A stretch of DNA of 64,000 nt from positions 780,664 to 844,663 of the forward strand of contig JBAJFG010000358.1 in the NCBI GenBank assembly GCA_037903475.1. The letters run 5' to 3'. How positions within the stretch are numbered: the first letter of the stretch is position 1; each line of letters opens with the position of its first letter. A program made the position numbers and the translations under genes. Shown here piece after piece: positions 45,505 through 57,800 of the stretch. Source of the DNA: Ancylostoma caninum (taxonomy: Eukaryota; Nematoda; Chromadorea; Rhabditida; Ancylostomatidae). The notes beneath the pieces were generated by a model. That model did not search any database, was not told the origin of the DNA, and saw only the letters and a list, made by a program, of their open reading frames with translations.

Positions 45505-48500
45505 CATTGTTCCAGTTTTCGATTCTTTAACTTTCAAAAATCGATTTCCACAACCTCTTAGGCCAATTTCTCACTCGCCCACCTTATGGTGTTACGGAAG
45601 GCAATAGAATCTTTGGAGTCTGCTTCCCAATGTTGAACTCTCGCTGAGTGGAAGATTCTTCGAATTGACCCCAAAGCTACCTAATACCACGAGATTTTTC
45701 ATTTCTACCAGAAAATGAATTATTCCTAGATAGCGCCATATTTCAATATGCAATTCGAGAAAACGATTAGTCACTGCCAGATATTTGCATTACAAATACA
45801 TATGGCTGCAGTGAGAGGAATAATTTTCAAGAGAGCGTTATTCATTGGTGAGAGTGCGCACAAGTGCAAGTCTCCTCGATTTGCTCTGGTGCTTGGTTAC
45901 AGAAACTGGCAAGAGTGCATCCAGTGCACTAGTGCAGAATTACACGAGCTCCTTTAACCTGATTCAGGGCAAAAACGAGGAGTTAAAGTGCTTGTGGACG
46001 AGTTATTTCGGACAGCTTCAGGGCCAGTGTTAACTCGTCCACGTCAGGTGAGACCTCGAAATTTAAATGGCAAATTCGTCCCATGTAGGCATTTTCTTCG
46101 CGACGTGAACAGTTATGAGCAACAATCGCGGCGTGCGCACATCTATATTTAGTCAAGGTCAAGGATCGAGGAGGTAGCGGTGTGTTGTTGGGGGCGGAGC
46201 ATGGCACGGCGCCAAGGACGACGACTCATCTCATTCCTGTGTGTTGTGTGGGAAGTCGTTGAGTTACCGCCATTCCGGGTCATTTCCCATGTTTTTGTTT
46301 TTGTTTCCCACATTTTTTTCCCGTGTGAATTCTTATCGTGGTTGTATCCGCCTTATCAACTCCTCTCACTAGGCCACGCCTTCAGGCGGTTGACACAATC
46401 AATCGCCGTTTTGCGTACTATTTGCCGAAAGATGAATTCCCCTCTTCACGATAAGCCGATCTGTACACGTCTGCACCGCACACTTGCACACTGTGCCGAT
46501 ATAGTCTGTTTCAGGAACGATGAGAGTTAGATATTTATGCGTGAAATTGCAATTTCTGCGCTAAACGGCAGGCACCCAGGTTCTGACTTGTTGCCTCGTC
46601 GCATCGCACATGTTTTGACGCGTTACTTTCTTGTGTTACATGACAGAACAAGTTTTGCATGCTCCCCTCTTCACAGCATGTTTTAACATGTTCACTTTTT
46701 TCCTTTCGGTGAGAATGCTGCAGAGTGCATTGTTCAGTGGTGGGTCGTTGTTTTTGTTTACTTGCTGTTGTTTTCTGGTAGGATTCATTGTACATGAACT
46801 TGTTCTTGGCTTTTTGGGCCTCTGCTTATGCTGGGTGCAATTTCACGTCATGTTTCTCAGCTGTCCAACCGGGAAGCGAACCTGACGGCTAGCCGCTAGT
46901 GTTTATGTCCCCGGCTGCTGCTGCTCGGCGCCACCGCGGTGTGTTTGACCCTCGGTGGAGGTCGTGCACGACGGCGGACGAGATGAGGAGTGTGTATGGT
47001 GTGGTGTGCTGTGTGTGTGGTGTTGGTCTGTGAGCCAGAGGTCAGACACGCAGACATCCGGGCAGGGATCGGCCGGAGCGCAGAGACGCAGCGTCGCGAC
47101 CATTCTCCCACCCCTACCTGTGTGCCGGTGGTGCTGGTGTGTCCTTATCGGCGCTCATCTGTAATCGACGACAACCACCACTCGCTGACGACGACCCCCT
47201 CGTCCGCCCCCGGTGGCTATACTTCACCCGGTATTGATTTGTGGGCGGGGCATGACGAGGTGCTGAAAAAAAGGACAGATCACGTCTACTCACCCACTCA
47301 TGATCCCCAGAAACTCTGTTTTGAGCTGAAAGCTGCATTCATCACTCATAATCGATGCACATTCCTTGCAAAAGTGAAGCAGAACCGAGTTTTGCAGCGA
47401 TTTTACGTGACAGTGGCATGCGCCAACGTGTTCTTTGGTCATGGACGACTTGGCCTGTTAAAATTTCGTGCAGAACCCATTCGTCTTTGCGATCCATGCA
47501 ACTCCAATGCAGATTTGAGTTGAAAACCATGCATTTTGCATGCAATCCTTGCAAAACCCACTTGCTTAGGCTTCTGAGTACATATTAGTCAGCCTCTTTC
47601 TGGTTCATTGTTTGCCTTGAAGCACATTATTTTCTTCTGCCCAGCCATACATCTTCGCCCAAAATCTCCTGTCGCTTCTTCTGTGATCGTTCTTTGTTGT
47701 CCAACATCTCAGCATATGTTTCTTTTCTCATGCTATCACGTAGCAATTAATTTTGGGCACACGTTTTTCATCGAATTGTCTCTTTCAAGTGCCGCTTTAT
47801 CCCCTTTATTTCTTTTTAGTCTTTCCATCTCAATTGTTCCGAAATTTCCGTTTTGTTCACATCTGTTTGCATTCCCACACACCACAAAAACCCCGTGCAT
47901 CTTCTGCTGCCATTTGTCCAAAATACCTTTGGTGATTCATACTTGAACTAGGTAACAGCTGTAAACAGCACTGGCTGGGTTCGGGTTATCCGTTGTGGCT
48001 GGATTTGTACTTCGAGGTTCTTTCTGCCAAAAGATATGCAGAAAAAAAAACCCGATCTGAACAGATTCCAGCAACTGTAGGTGTAGTCGGGTAGCTTAGA
48101 GAGTGCGCCTGTAACTTTGTATGCAATTACGGCTGCAGCACGGTGTCAGCAGGCTGGTCACTGTTTAGAGCGATGGAAGAATACCGCGGGAGGTGTTTGT
48201 TAAGAAGTTTACTAGGTGACAGTAGGAAAACATCAAAATTGAAGAGATCACACTGCATATACATACTAGAACTGTCATGGAAAGGTGTAAGAATTAGATC
48301 GAACTAGCTAATCAGTCGCCCGATACTACATCGCAGCTGTAATTGCAGACAAAGTCTCAGAAGCACTCTCTAATTTTCCCTCCTGTACACTTAGTGCGAT
48401 AGTTGGTTCCAGTTAGTTTTCTTCTTTATTTCTTGAACATTTTCTTGCGGGATAGATCTAAGGGGCCAAATTTGGTCCGATGACAGGGCGGAATCCAGCC

Positions 48501-48743
48501 TCAGAGTTAGGCACGTTTATCTGCTTTCTTCTTTCATTCTTTACTTTGCGAGTATAAAATTAATCAATATTCTCTGAATCACCGGAAACTGGCGCTGCCA
48601 GGCGAACGTTTATGACTAAAAGCCTCTCGATTATGTCCGTTCCATTGTTGTCGTTCTTTTTTTTTTCTGCTGCAGAAATTTAGAAACTCACAATTGTTCT
48701 CCTTGTTTCCTGCAGTTCCCGGTTTCTGCACTATTCTCGTCGT
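45505..48743. other. Region upstream of dlg-1, GC-rich islands
   Basis: No gene was recognised. Two stretches stand out from the AT-rich background: about 46150-46210 (contains GGGGGCGGAG) and about 46890-47250 (contains GGGCGGGGC and many CG dinucleotides). They may mark a promoter or upstream 5' UTR of dlg-1. The ORFs across them (116 and 177 codons) have low-complexity composition and are not accepted. Confidence 0.3.
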
Positions 48744-48753
48744 TTTCTTTCAG
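48744..48753 (+). promoter_or_regulatory. Acceptor splice site upstream of the dlg-1 start codon
   Basis: TTTTCTTTCAG ends at 48753, 61 nt before the ATG at 48815. It could receive a spliced leader or end a 5' UTR intron. Confidence 0.5.
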
Positions 48754-48814
48754 GGCGTCAGTTTTCTGTGCTTGCGACTGCGAGTGTGTAGTCTAGGAAA
48801 TCTAGACCACAACG

Positions 48815-51800
48815 ATGCCGGTCCGCCATTCTGGAGGTGAGAATAGCAGGATTAGTGCCAGTATAGCTGGGCCACCCGCTGAGTCATTGCCACCGTCCTT
48901 GAGATTAGCCAGATCGTGCGTTGATTCGCAGAAAAACGATCAATATGTGCAGATTACGACCAGCCTTGAGAGTTCGCAGTTTCGATGATCATAAACAGCT
49001 GCCCGAAAAACAGCATTAATTGTTTTACGACTGAACTATGGCGAGATATCTTGAAGTTGAAATGGGGTTGACATTAAATACGTTTTTTAAACCTTTGTAT
49101 CTGTTTTCTTTTTGTTTACTGATAATGCTTATCTTTGCTTGAGACTTACTCTCCAGTGTTAGATCGGAGAACATCTTTGCAGATGAACTCCAAGAGCTAA
49201 ATACAAGTTAATAGAAAGTCAAGATACTCTGTCTTTATACTTTTTTGTTATACTTTCTCTTACATTGACAGGATGATCGTAGCCTTGATGGCTACACTTT
49301 GGCTACACTTACTTGAAATGTGTGGATAAAATAAAATTTACGTGAGTAGGAGTTTTACCAAGGAATTCTTATTTCGAGGCTACGAACATCCACTTGACTC
49401 GCCGGAGTATCTTTTTCTGTTGGTTTTTTTCCGGATTAGTATGCAAGAATGTACAGTCTATTAGCTCACAGAGGGCGCCCGATCTGACTTTGTCCGCAAC
49501 TACGACTTCACCATTTTTAGGCTAACCGATTCATTTTTTGCACTTTTTTGATATTCATATGGTGTGGTTCTCCCATTCTTATGTTTCCCCACTGCCATCC
49601 GCTAAAACATCCTTCCAGACGCATTCTGCAAGCAAAGTCGTAATTGCAGACAATGTCAGATCAGGCGCCATCTGTGAGCTAATACCATAAGTACCGTAGA
49701 ACCAGGACACCTTGCTAGCTGATGTGGGTGCATGGGGCAACGTCAGGTAAGGCTTGCAATTCCTCTGCTCATTTGTTACCAGGCCGTTACCCGTTTTATC
49801 CTCGCTAACCAAGTAAAAATATACCAAATTCTGTGGAATATGTATCTTCGCCAGATTTTTTTTCAACATAGCACTATCTCGCACCTGCACCAACGAAACT
49901 GTCCCACAGCTACAGTACTTGAATAGTGTTGATTTCGTCCCAATTACGTTTGTGTTGGCATTTCGTTTGGTTTCTTTTCTGTTCATTAACTTCAATTTCA
50001 CTTCCACCTTCTGTTGAGTAACTGTTTTTACTGAAACCTGTAGCGCACCACGAGTGCAATAAATAAATAAATAAATAAATAGTACTCACAGGTTTCTGAA
50101 CAGTGTTGCTTTTTCTTGGCTTATTTGCCATTTTTCCTTTAATCTTTCCTATCTTGAAACAAATTAATTTTTTTGTTGTAGCTTGCGGAGATCCACATTG
50201 TCTCTGCACTGTTCTATCTGCAAAGATGCTGAGAACAGCACTTTTTCCTCGAAGTATTGATGCTGCGATTGTTTTTTTTTTCTTATTATTGTGGCGTGAG
50301 ATGGGGAGAATTGCTGATAGTTGATGAAAACAGATATGGAACAGTGGTAACTTGCACCTATTCAAGTTTATTGTTAGTTTACCTGTTTAACTTTGAAGTT
50401 CTTTTCATGTCCCGAATGTCTGAGGTCAAGTGGGGTAATCATTTATGCTCTTAAAAAATCTTGCTTGCAGCTGGAAAGGGCAAACTCGGTTCACTCAATC
50501 ATTTGTCAAACGACGCAAGAGAATCTCCAAGCTTATGCAAAAAGTCTAACTTAGTTATACGTGCATCGTTTGCTATCATCCATTATTGCCTTCACGATTG
50601 AACGAATTCCTGAGTATGATCGAATGATTAAATTTCTGCGTATACAATTTCCTATTCTATATCGATCATTTCTTGAGTTTTACCCATAAGTTAGATTTTT
50701 TCAACTTCCATATCACTTCTGCTCCACTTGGATTGCCCTTCAATGATTTCTTTCATAGTTTTCCCCATCACATGTTTGTTATCAACAGTAATTTGATCGT
50801 ATTTTTATCCATGTTGTACCACCACTAATAAGTTGTTGTTTTGATAATTTCATTCACAAATTCAAAGTTGGGAGTAACACTAATTAATTCTGAGTCATCG
50901 TTTGTCGTCTATCTGAGTGCTTCTTGAATGAGCAGTATTTTACTTGACCTACCTGAGGCTCTATCCTTACTTATTTTCACTGGCAGCCACTGAAATCACA
51001 TTCATTCTTTTTTTTTTGCTCAGGATAACCTCTTACAGCTCATTTTTGACGCTTTTGAGTGAAGCTGACTGAGTTCAACAGTTTGTGCAGTTAGCCGTCC
51101 TCAACGACACGTTGTAGCCCTGCCGTCCCCACATTCCTGGGATGACACTGTTGTAATAATTCATTGCCGCTTTCTTGATCACAGTTGTCTGCTCTTGTTT
51201 TTACGCCAACCATGACAGCGTTGCGACTTTCGCTTGTTCGGCTATACCTGCCGAGTGCACCGCAAACCTCAGCATTGACAACCAATCAGTCGACGATGCT
51301 TTCTCTTTTGCGGCTGCTGAAAACTGGCTGTCTGTCTCTGTTGTGCAACTAAAGCGCCCTGGCAGGCTATTACTCGGATATTCGGGCCGCTATTACGTCG
51401 TTTACCTGATCTTCATGTTATTCACGCATGGATTCCTTCCATCACATGAAGTATCGTCGATCGCCGATACTGCGAAGTCAGTGTAGAGGCGCATGCGATA
51501 TGCTTATCAAGCGTGTCCATCGCACTCCGACAGCCAACTCCGCGCCCCCACTTCAGTTTTATGACGTGTTCACGTCTATGCACTGTCGAATCGAAGGTAG
51601 AGGGCTCTTCTTTAGATTTGCTGTTGAGAATTGATGTATCCTACGTTTGGGTGCACAGTTAGGTCGTGGACAGACATTTGTAGCGGGTTTGTGTTCCATG
51701 TCAAGAAAAACGTGCACGAAACTTGAAAATCTCATTGAATAGATTGCCTAAGGCTCTAATTTCACTATTTATAAGCGAAAATGCATATTTTTCGTGGAAA

Positions 51801-54800
51801 TTTTTATCTTGGTCTCCAACCAGATATCCGATCCCTGCGCGCTTTGCTTGACAGTTGTTCCTTTTTCATGTCCTAAAAAAAGAAAAGCACATCTAGCCGT
51901 TCCAAATACTCATCGACGGCTTATTTGACCTCATCGGATGAGGATTTTTTCACTTCTAGATCTCTTTTATGGGATTTGGAGAAGTGGCATGATGCCGAGC
52001 ATTCTCGCTGAAAGTAAGGTAGCAGAAAAGTGAACGTCCTGTTTTGATGCTTTGTCTTTTAGTAGTTATACCTGCTGCCGCAAGTGTTCGCTTATTGATC
52101 TGGTGTACTATTTCGTTGAAAATTATGTGCGAAGTTTTCCAAGCAGCACTTACCTATATGAGAATTATCATTAATTGTCAATAAATGCAGCCGTAAACAA
52201 CTATTTTTTCAATGCATTTTTTAATGCATTGAACAAATAAATGATGACGAATTCCTTGAGGTCGCATTTCATAGCATATAGTCTGCCAATTATGTGTTTA
52301 TTAGCTTTGAAAACTCGCATTATGACAAGGATTCAGCGGAATTAGTACGAATACTGATGCAAAATCTGTACCAGTATTAAATTACCTCTACTCTTTAGAA
52401 ATGTTTTGGTGCGCATTTGTTCTCTTTTCTGAATTTTTGAAGTGTATAATCAGGCTCCTTCTTTCTACAGTTCCATTTAAAATATGTTCTTGTTTGAAAT
52501 AATTGATTGTTCTCTTGTGAAGAGCTGTATGAATCTATTTTTGAAAAAAAGTGTCCTCTTCACCAGAAGGACGTAAGATCGTGTTTTTCCTCTCATTGCC
52601 TAATGAAAAGGCAATAAAAGTTTATGCGACCTAATAATGTTTTTCGAAAGAAGAATGCCGATCGATAATTTGCCTTTTAAAACACAAAAGTAGTTTTTTA
52701 AATGTGTTTCATAGTCAATTAATCATGTTCGCCACGTAACAGAAGGATTTTGAAGTTGATACAGCGTTTTTTTTTCTTCGAATTTCTCACTAGACACTAA
52801 CTCACACACATTCGCTATTTTTTAAAATGATGGTCTCAGTTCTCGGCAGGTGACATCATATTTCTCTTTTCCTTTCTGCTTCGCATTTATTTGGCACGAT
52901 ATTCCTCAGCACTAAAACGTGAATCTTGAACCTATGTCATCGCTTCAAAGAAGTTTATTTCTATGCCAATCTGTATATTCATGTAAAAGAAGTAGAAGGG
53001 ACTCACATACTATGGGGGTCCAATAGCTGCTATAGCTTCCACACTCACACTAGTTTAATTGCGACGTTTTCTGCTCTAAATATTTCGGGTGCAAATTGGA
53101 AGAAAGTGGCTTGGAAGCGAAGACTTCTCCTGCTCGGTGCTCCATCTTGTGGAGAGCTGAGCATCAAAAAAGAATTACTGCAGGACCGGTCCTTCGCGGA
53201 ACACTCATTGAGCCTGACATCTGAATAGACAATCGCCTATTCACAGTATCTTTGACAAGAATTTTTTTACGCGTGTAGAAAAACAGCTTATCTCTACTAC
53301 ATGTTGGTGAGAGTCTATTGTAGAACAAATAGTTGCACTCCCTCCCGAAGTCATGAATGTTTGCTTTAGCATTCGTTTGCGAAAAAGGGCATTCCTCTTG
53401 GGGTAGCGCGAATGGATGAAGTCATTGAGGGTGGACCAGCCATTCAACATGCAAAAAAGCAGATTCTTGGAATAATAGATTTATGTTGTCTGTTTGATTA
53501 CTTTTAAATACATACCAAGCTGTTAATAAAGCAACAAAGCAGTAATTAAGTTGGACAAAATTAGATTGTTTGAAATAGGTGGGTGTACAATGTTGTTTGT
53601 GGAAATTTTCGCAATGTTTTTTGCCTCAAAGCTTCCGCATTATGCGAACAACACTTTTAGAAAAGCCCTATAAGAGAAGAAGACTCAGCTGGTGGAATCC
53701 GCCTTGTTAAAAATTCCATAGCTTTCAAATACTGATAGAGGTGAATTGATTGATTCCCTTTTAGAAGCGTATCGTGCGTTGGAGTTATTAGAAGAGTATC
53801 ATGCTCTTCTTAACCGTCCTGGGGATGATGAACTTCGAATAGCCATTGAGCGTGTCATAACAAGTTTCAAGAACAGCTTATTTCAAGCATTACTAGGTAG
53901 TTGTTTTCTTCATACTATCTTTTTTTTTGTATCCGCCACACTTTCATTCCACACACTTTGTCTTCTTCAGATCTTCAAGAGTTCTATGAGGAAACCCTTC
54001 TTAATGAACGCAAGTCCGTTTTTCAAAAGATTGCGGAGTCAAAAGAGATTGCTCGACGCTTGGATGCTAACCCACCATTTGGTACAACAACCGGAACTCG
54101 AGTTGTTGATCATACGTTTATTCCAACACAAAAGGCCCCACTTGCAACGGCGGAGGTGTGTGCACTTGCAGTCAGCTACCTCTTGATACAAGCAGTAAAT
54201 TGGATTACAGAACGGGCTCGGAAGTCTCGGAAACTCGTCGTATTCATCGAGTCATGTTGTTCACGAAAGATTCCGCCAAATTGTGAGTGGAGATGGTCCA
54301 AGTGTGAGTAGGGTTCAATTGTTATCTCTTCAATGCGTTGTATTACTGTGGTTTTGCAGACAAATGATGGTAGCTGGCAAACTAGTGAAACGACAACGCG
54401 TACTTTTGATGGGCCGGGTGGCCTTCAGAAACAGTCAGTAACGGTAGGTCATTGTTTCTTAACGAGTTGTTGGTTTTTTTTGTCATATTTTTGAATGACA
54501 TTTTTTTCTATAGTTGCATTTCATGCTATTCTCAAGATTTCTTTTGTATTTGTTCATTTGCAATCTTATCTCAACTCCACGAAATCGTCCGTTTAGTATT
54601 ACGTTTGCAGCCTGTGGAGCGGTGTAAATTCTTTCGAATATTTTTTTTTGCCGAAAGAAGTCACTTTCATCACCGCTTTATGGTTTACGTTTTTGCACCA
54701 ACTTTTCCATGAATCTATGAATACTGCTTACCCTTAAACTTGTCGAAAACTTCGGGCCATCTCCTCGGATGTGGCAATTGAGAAAGGGCTTGGTAGCTCA

Positions 54801-57800
54801 CGAAACACAAAAGAGCAAAGTTTTGTTACATTTTGTTTTTTTTTTGTTCCATCCATCTTTGGCTATATATAGGGTATCGAGATCACAGTTGGTCACCTAA
54901 AAATCCTCCTTGTACTCGTGATGTCTCTTCCTTAGCCTTAAATTACCTATACTTCGTTAATGTTGATGTCATCCTGTGGAATTTTCCTGTTAATCCATCT
55001 TTTCCTCATATCATACGACATTGAATAGTGCCAAGTCATGTGCTTGTTTAGACCAGAAATATTGCTGTTGTTATATCTTGTGAACGACCTTTGTTCGGAG
55101 GGAATATTACTCTTTGTGGCACCATTTTTTTTTATCATATCCTTAATTTTCTTCGCTCGAGACAGGTCGCAATTTGAGCGCAATAAATATTCCAGCACAA
55201 TGGAATCATCGATAGCATGGGGCGAGCATGGGAAATTGAAGATGTCGTTTTGGAGAAGGGCACAACCGGACTAGGCTTTTCGATCACTGGAGGTTCGTTG
55301 CAGTTTTTTGGGGTAGCCCGTTCTAAATAATAGAGACACCTCATCATGAACGATAACCACCTCTCTTAAGGAACTGACCAGCCCGCGGAAGATGGCGACA
55401 CCTCAATATATGTCACTAACATTATTATGGGTGGTGCTGCGGCTGCCGATGGCAGGATGAAGTGGGTCATAAAATTTTTTTTTGGTTCGACCATTTTCCA
55501 TACAGATATTCTGCTGAGTTTTGTATCTTTTGTAAACGCTTCACCTTCTTAATTTTCTTTTTTTTTTCTTCACCTACCTTTTCCATGTTCTTTCCTACAT
55601 ATCTGATGGTTGTTACAGGAAATTCGATAAGATTCTGAAAGTGAATAACACAGAATGTGTTAACGTACCTCATGAAGTTGCAGTCAACGCTTTGAAGACG
55701 GCAGGAAATGTTGTGAAATTGGTGAATAAATTAGCTCTTTTTCAAATATGGTTTTCACCCGTTTGCTTAGTTCCCATTGATGTCTAGGCTCTTCAATAGA
55801 TTTTGCCCTTTCTGTTATCTTTTGTTTTCGTTGTTGTCTCATTTCTGCTGTGTTAAGACCCTGAAAAGACGTCGCGATGACATGAATATCCCAGTTGGTA
55901 GCGGGGCAATGGGATCGACAAGCCATCTAAATAGGAGCGACCTTACTTCCTCTATGGGAGCTCTGAACGTTTCTCGAGGATTTGAAGGGTGGGTGGTTCT
56001 ACACTGCTCTTTTGTGTTGTTTTAGAACTGGTATCGAACAAACGTCATTTTTATAAAGTTGCATGATCTTACAAAGTTCATTGCAGAACCGGTCACTCAC
56101 CAAGTGTACCCTCGTATCCACCGCCACCTCCACCAGCTCATAGTGGATCACAGTCTCATCTAAATCAACCAGCACCGTTGGCAGGACTGAGTTCTCGCGC
56201 GAGGATGGCACAAACTATTGATCTTTATAAGGTATGGCAAGATCTGCTATCATGAAGTGCTTAGAAATGAATGAACATTTATTGAATTAGGCTGGGAAAT
56301 GCTACTAGTCATTTATTCTTTTCATTTGCATATCTATATCTCAGCTATGAACTTTTACGTTAAAAGTGATGTTAGAGCTGGAAATAAGGGTGTCTTCGCA
56401 GTTACGAATTACCTCTATTTTTGTTCACTACTTCAATTAGAATCAACTGATATAACTACTGAGCTTTTATTCTCTAATGATTACATTCATGAGCCAAAGG
56501 TATATTTTTGGGCTCCTCAAAAAGCAGAAGGCCTCAACCTCTTGTCTCTGAGATGTTATTAGCCGTAATTTAGGGTCAACGTGGTTTGGGTTTCTCAATT
56601 GCTGGTGGGGTTGGAAACGAGCACGTTCCTGGTGACACAGACATTTATGTAACAAAGATCATAGACGGAGGAGCCGCATACCATGATGGCCGCCTTGGAG
56701 TCGGGGACAGAATTCTTGCGGTATGTTCGCACAAATGTTCGATAGGTTCTTAGGATTCTTTTACCCTTTTTCATTTTTTTGCACTCTGTTCCCAGTTTGA
56801 AATTTGTTTATCGTAAAGGTGGACGATGTGGCTTTGGAGAACGTTACACATGAGTACGCAGTAAACGTGCTGAAGCAAACTGGCACCAAAGTGACATTGC
56901 TTGTGCTGAAGGCAGATCCAAATGTCAGCGTTGCCACGGTTGAAGAGACCACGAGCCGTCAGTTCGTTCCAACCACTCCTCAATATCCAGCGTCGACTCC
57001 CGTACGATGTCAGTTTTTCTTTTGCGTGTTCTGTTGCAGTTTAAAGCGAAAAACAGCATGTGGCTCATCAAAATTTTTGTTCTAGCCAGCTCGATGCAGG
57101 ATTTCAACCGCTCATTCGACTCACAAACTGCTTTGGCATACGGCTCACAAGCACCAATTGGAGGAGGAGTTGCACCACACCAAGTGCCAATAACCATGGA
57201 TCCAAGACCAGTGCCACTTTATCGAGGCAATCAGGTGAGTTCTCCTCAGTTTGCTTTCTCCTTGAATTGTCGTTCTGGTATGAATGCGTTTGTTAGGGAC
57301 TTGGTTTCAATATCGTTGGTGGAGAAGACAACGAGCCGATTTATATCAGCTATGTACTGCCAGGTGGTGTGGCTGATCTGAGTGGGAATGTCAGAAAAGT
57401 AAGTAACATGCGTGCTGTGTTTCTGCGAAGAGAATATGTGCGATTGGTCCTACACTCTTCTTTGTCGGCATTTTTTTAAACAACATTAGCATGAATGATA
57501 TTAGGGTGACGTGCTTCTGGAAGTGAACGGCCGCTCTCTTCGTAACGCGACACATTCACAAGCAGCTGAAGCTCTGAAAAATGCACAGAATCCTGTTACG
57601 CTTACGTTGCAGTATAGACCTCATGGTTAGTTTTCCGTCAGCTTATTTTAAAGAGTTTTAGCATACATTTGTGCAAGCCCTGAAATGATTCGACGTATTT
57701 CTCGAAAATTTCATAGGTTCATGACTTGCTCTGCTGCTGAAACTTCTGTAATTTCAAACCATTATACATAAAACAGTAGGAAGCGAAACGAACAGCAGTT

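Noticed and set aside
46990..47523. A 177-codon ORF across the GC-rich region upstream of dlg-1.
   Set aside because: It starts in low-complexity GT-rich DNA, no exon structure supports it, and the GC content alone explains the scarcity of stops.
57002..57008. Ending dlg-1 exon 12 at the earlier donor CCC|GTACGA (57001).
   Set aside because: It shifts the next exon into a frame with an early stop or non-DLG peptide. The donor CGAT|GTCAGT at 57008 keeps the frame and the total length divisible by three.
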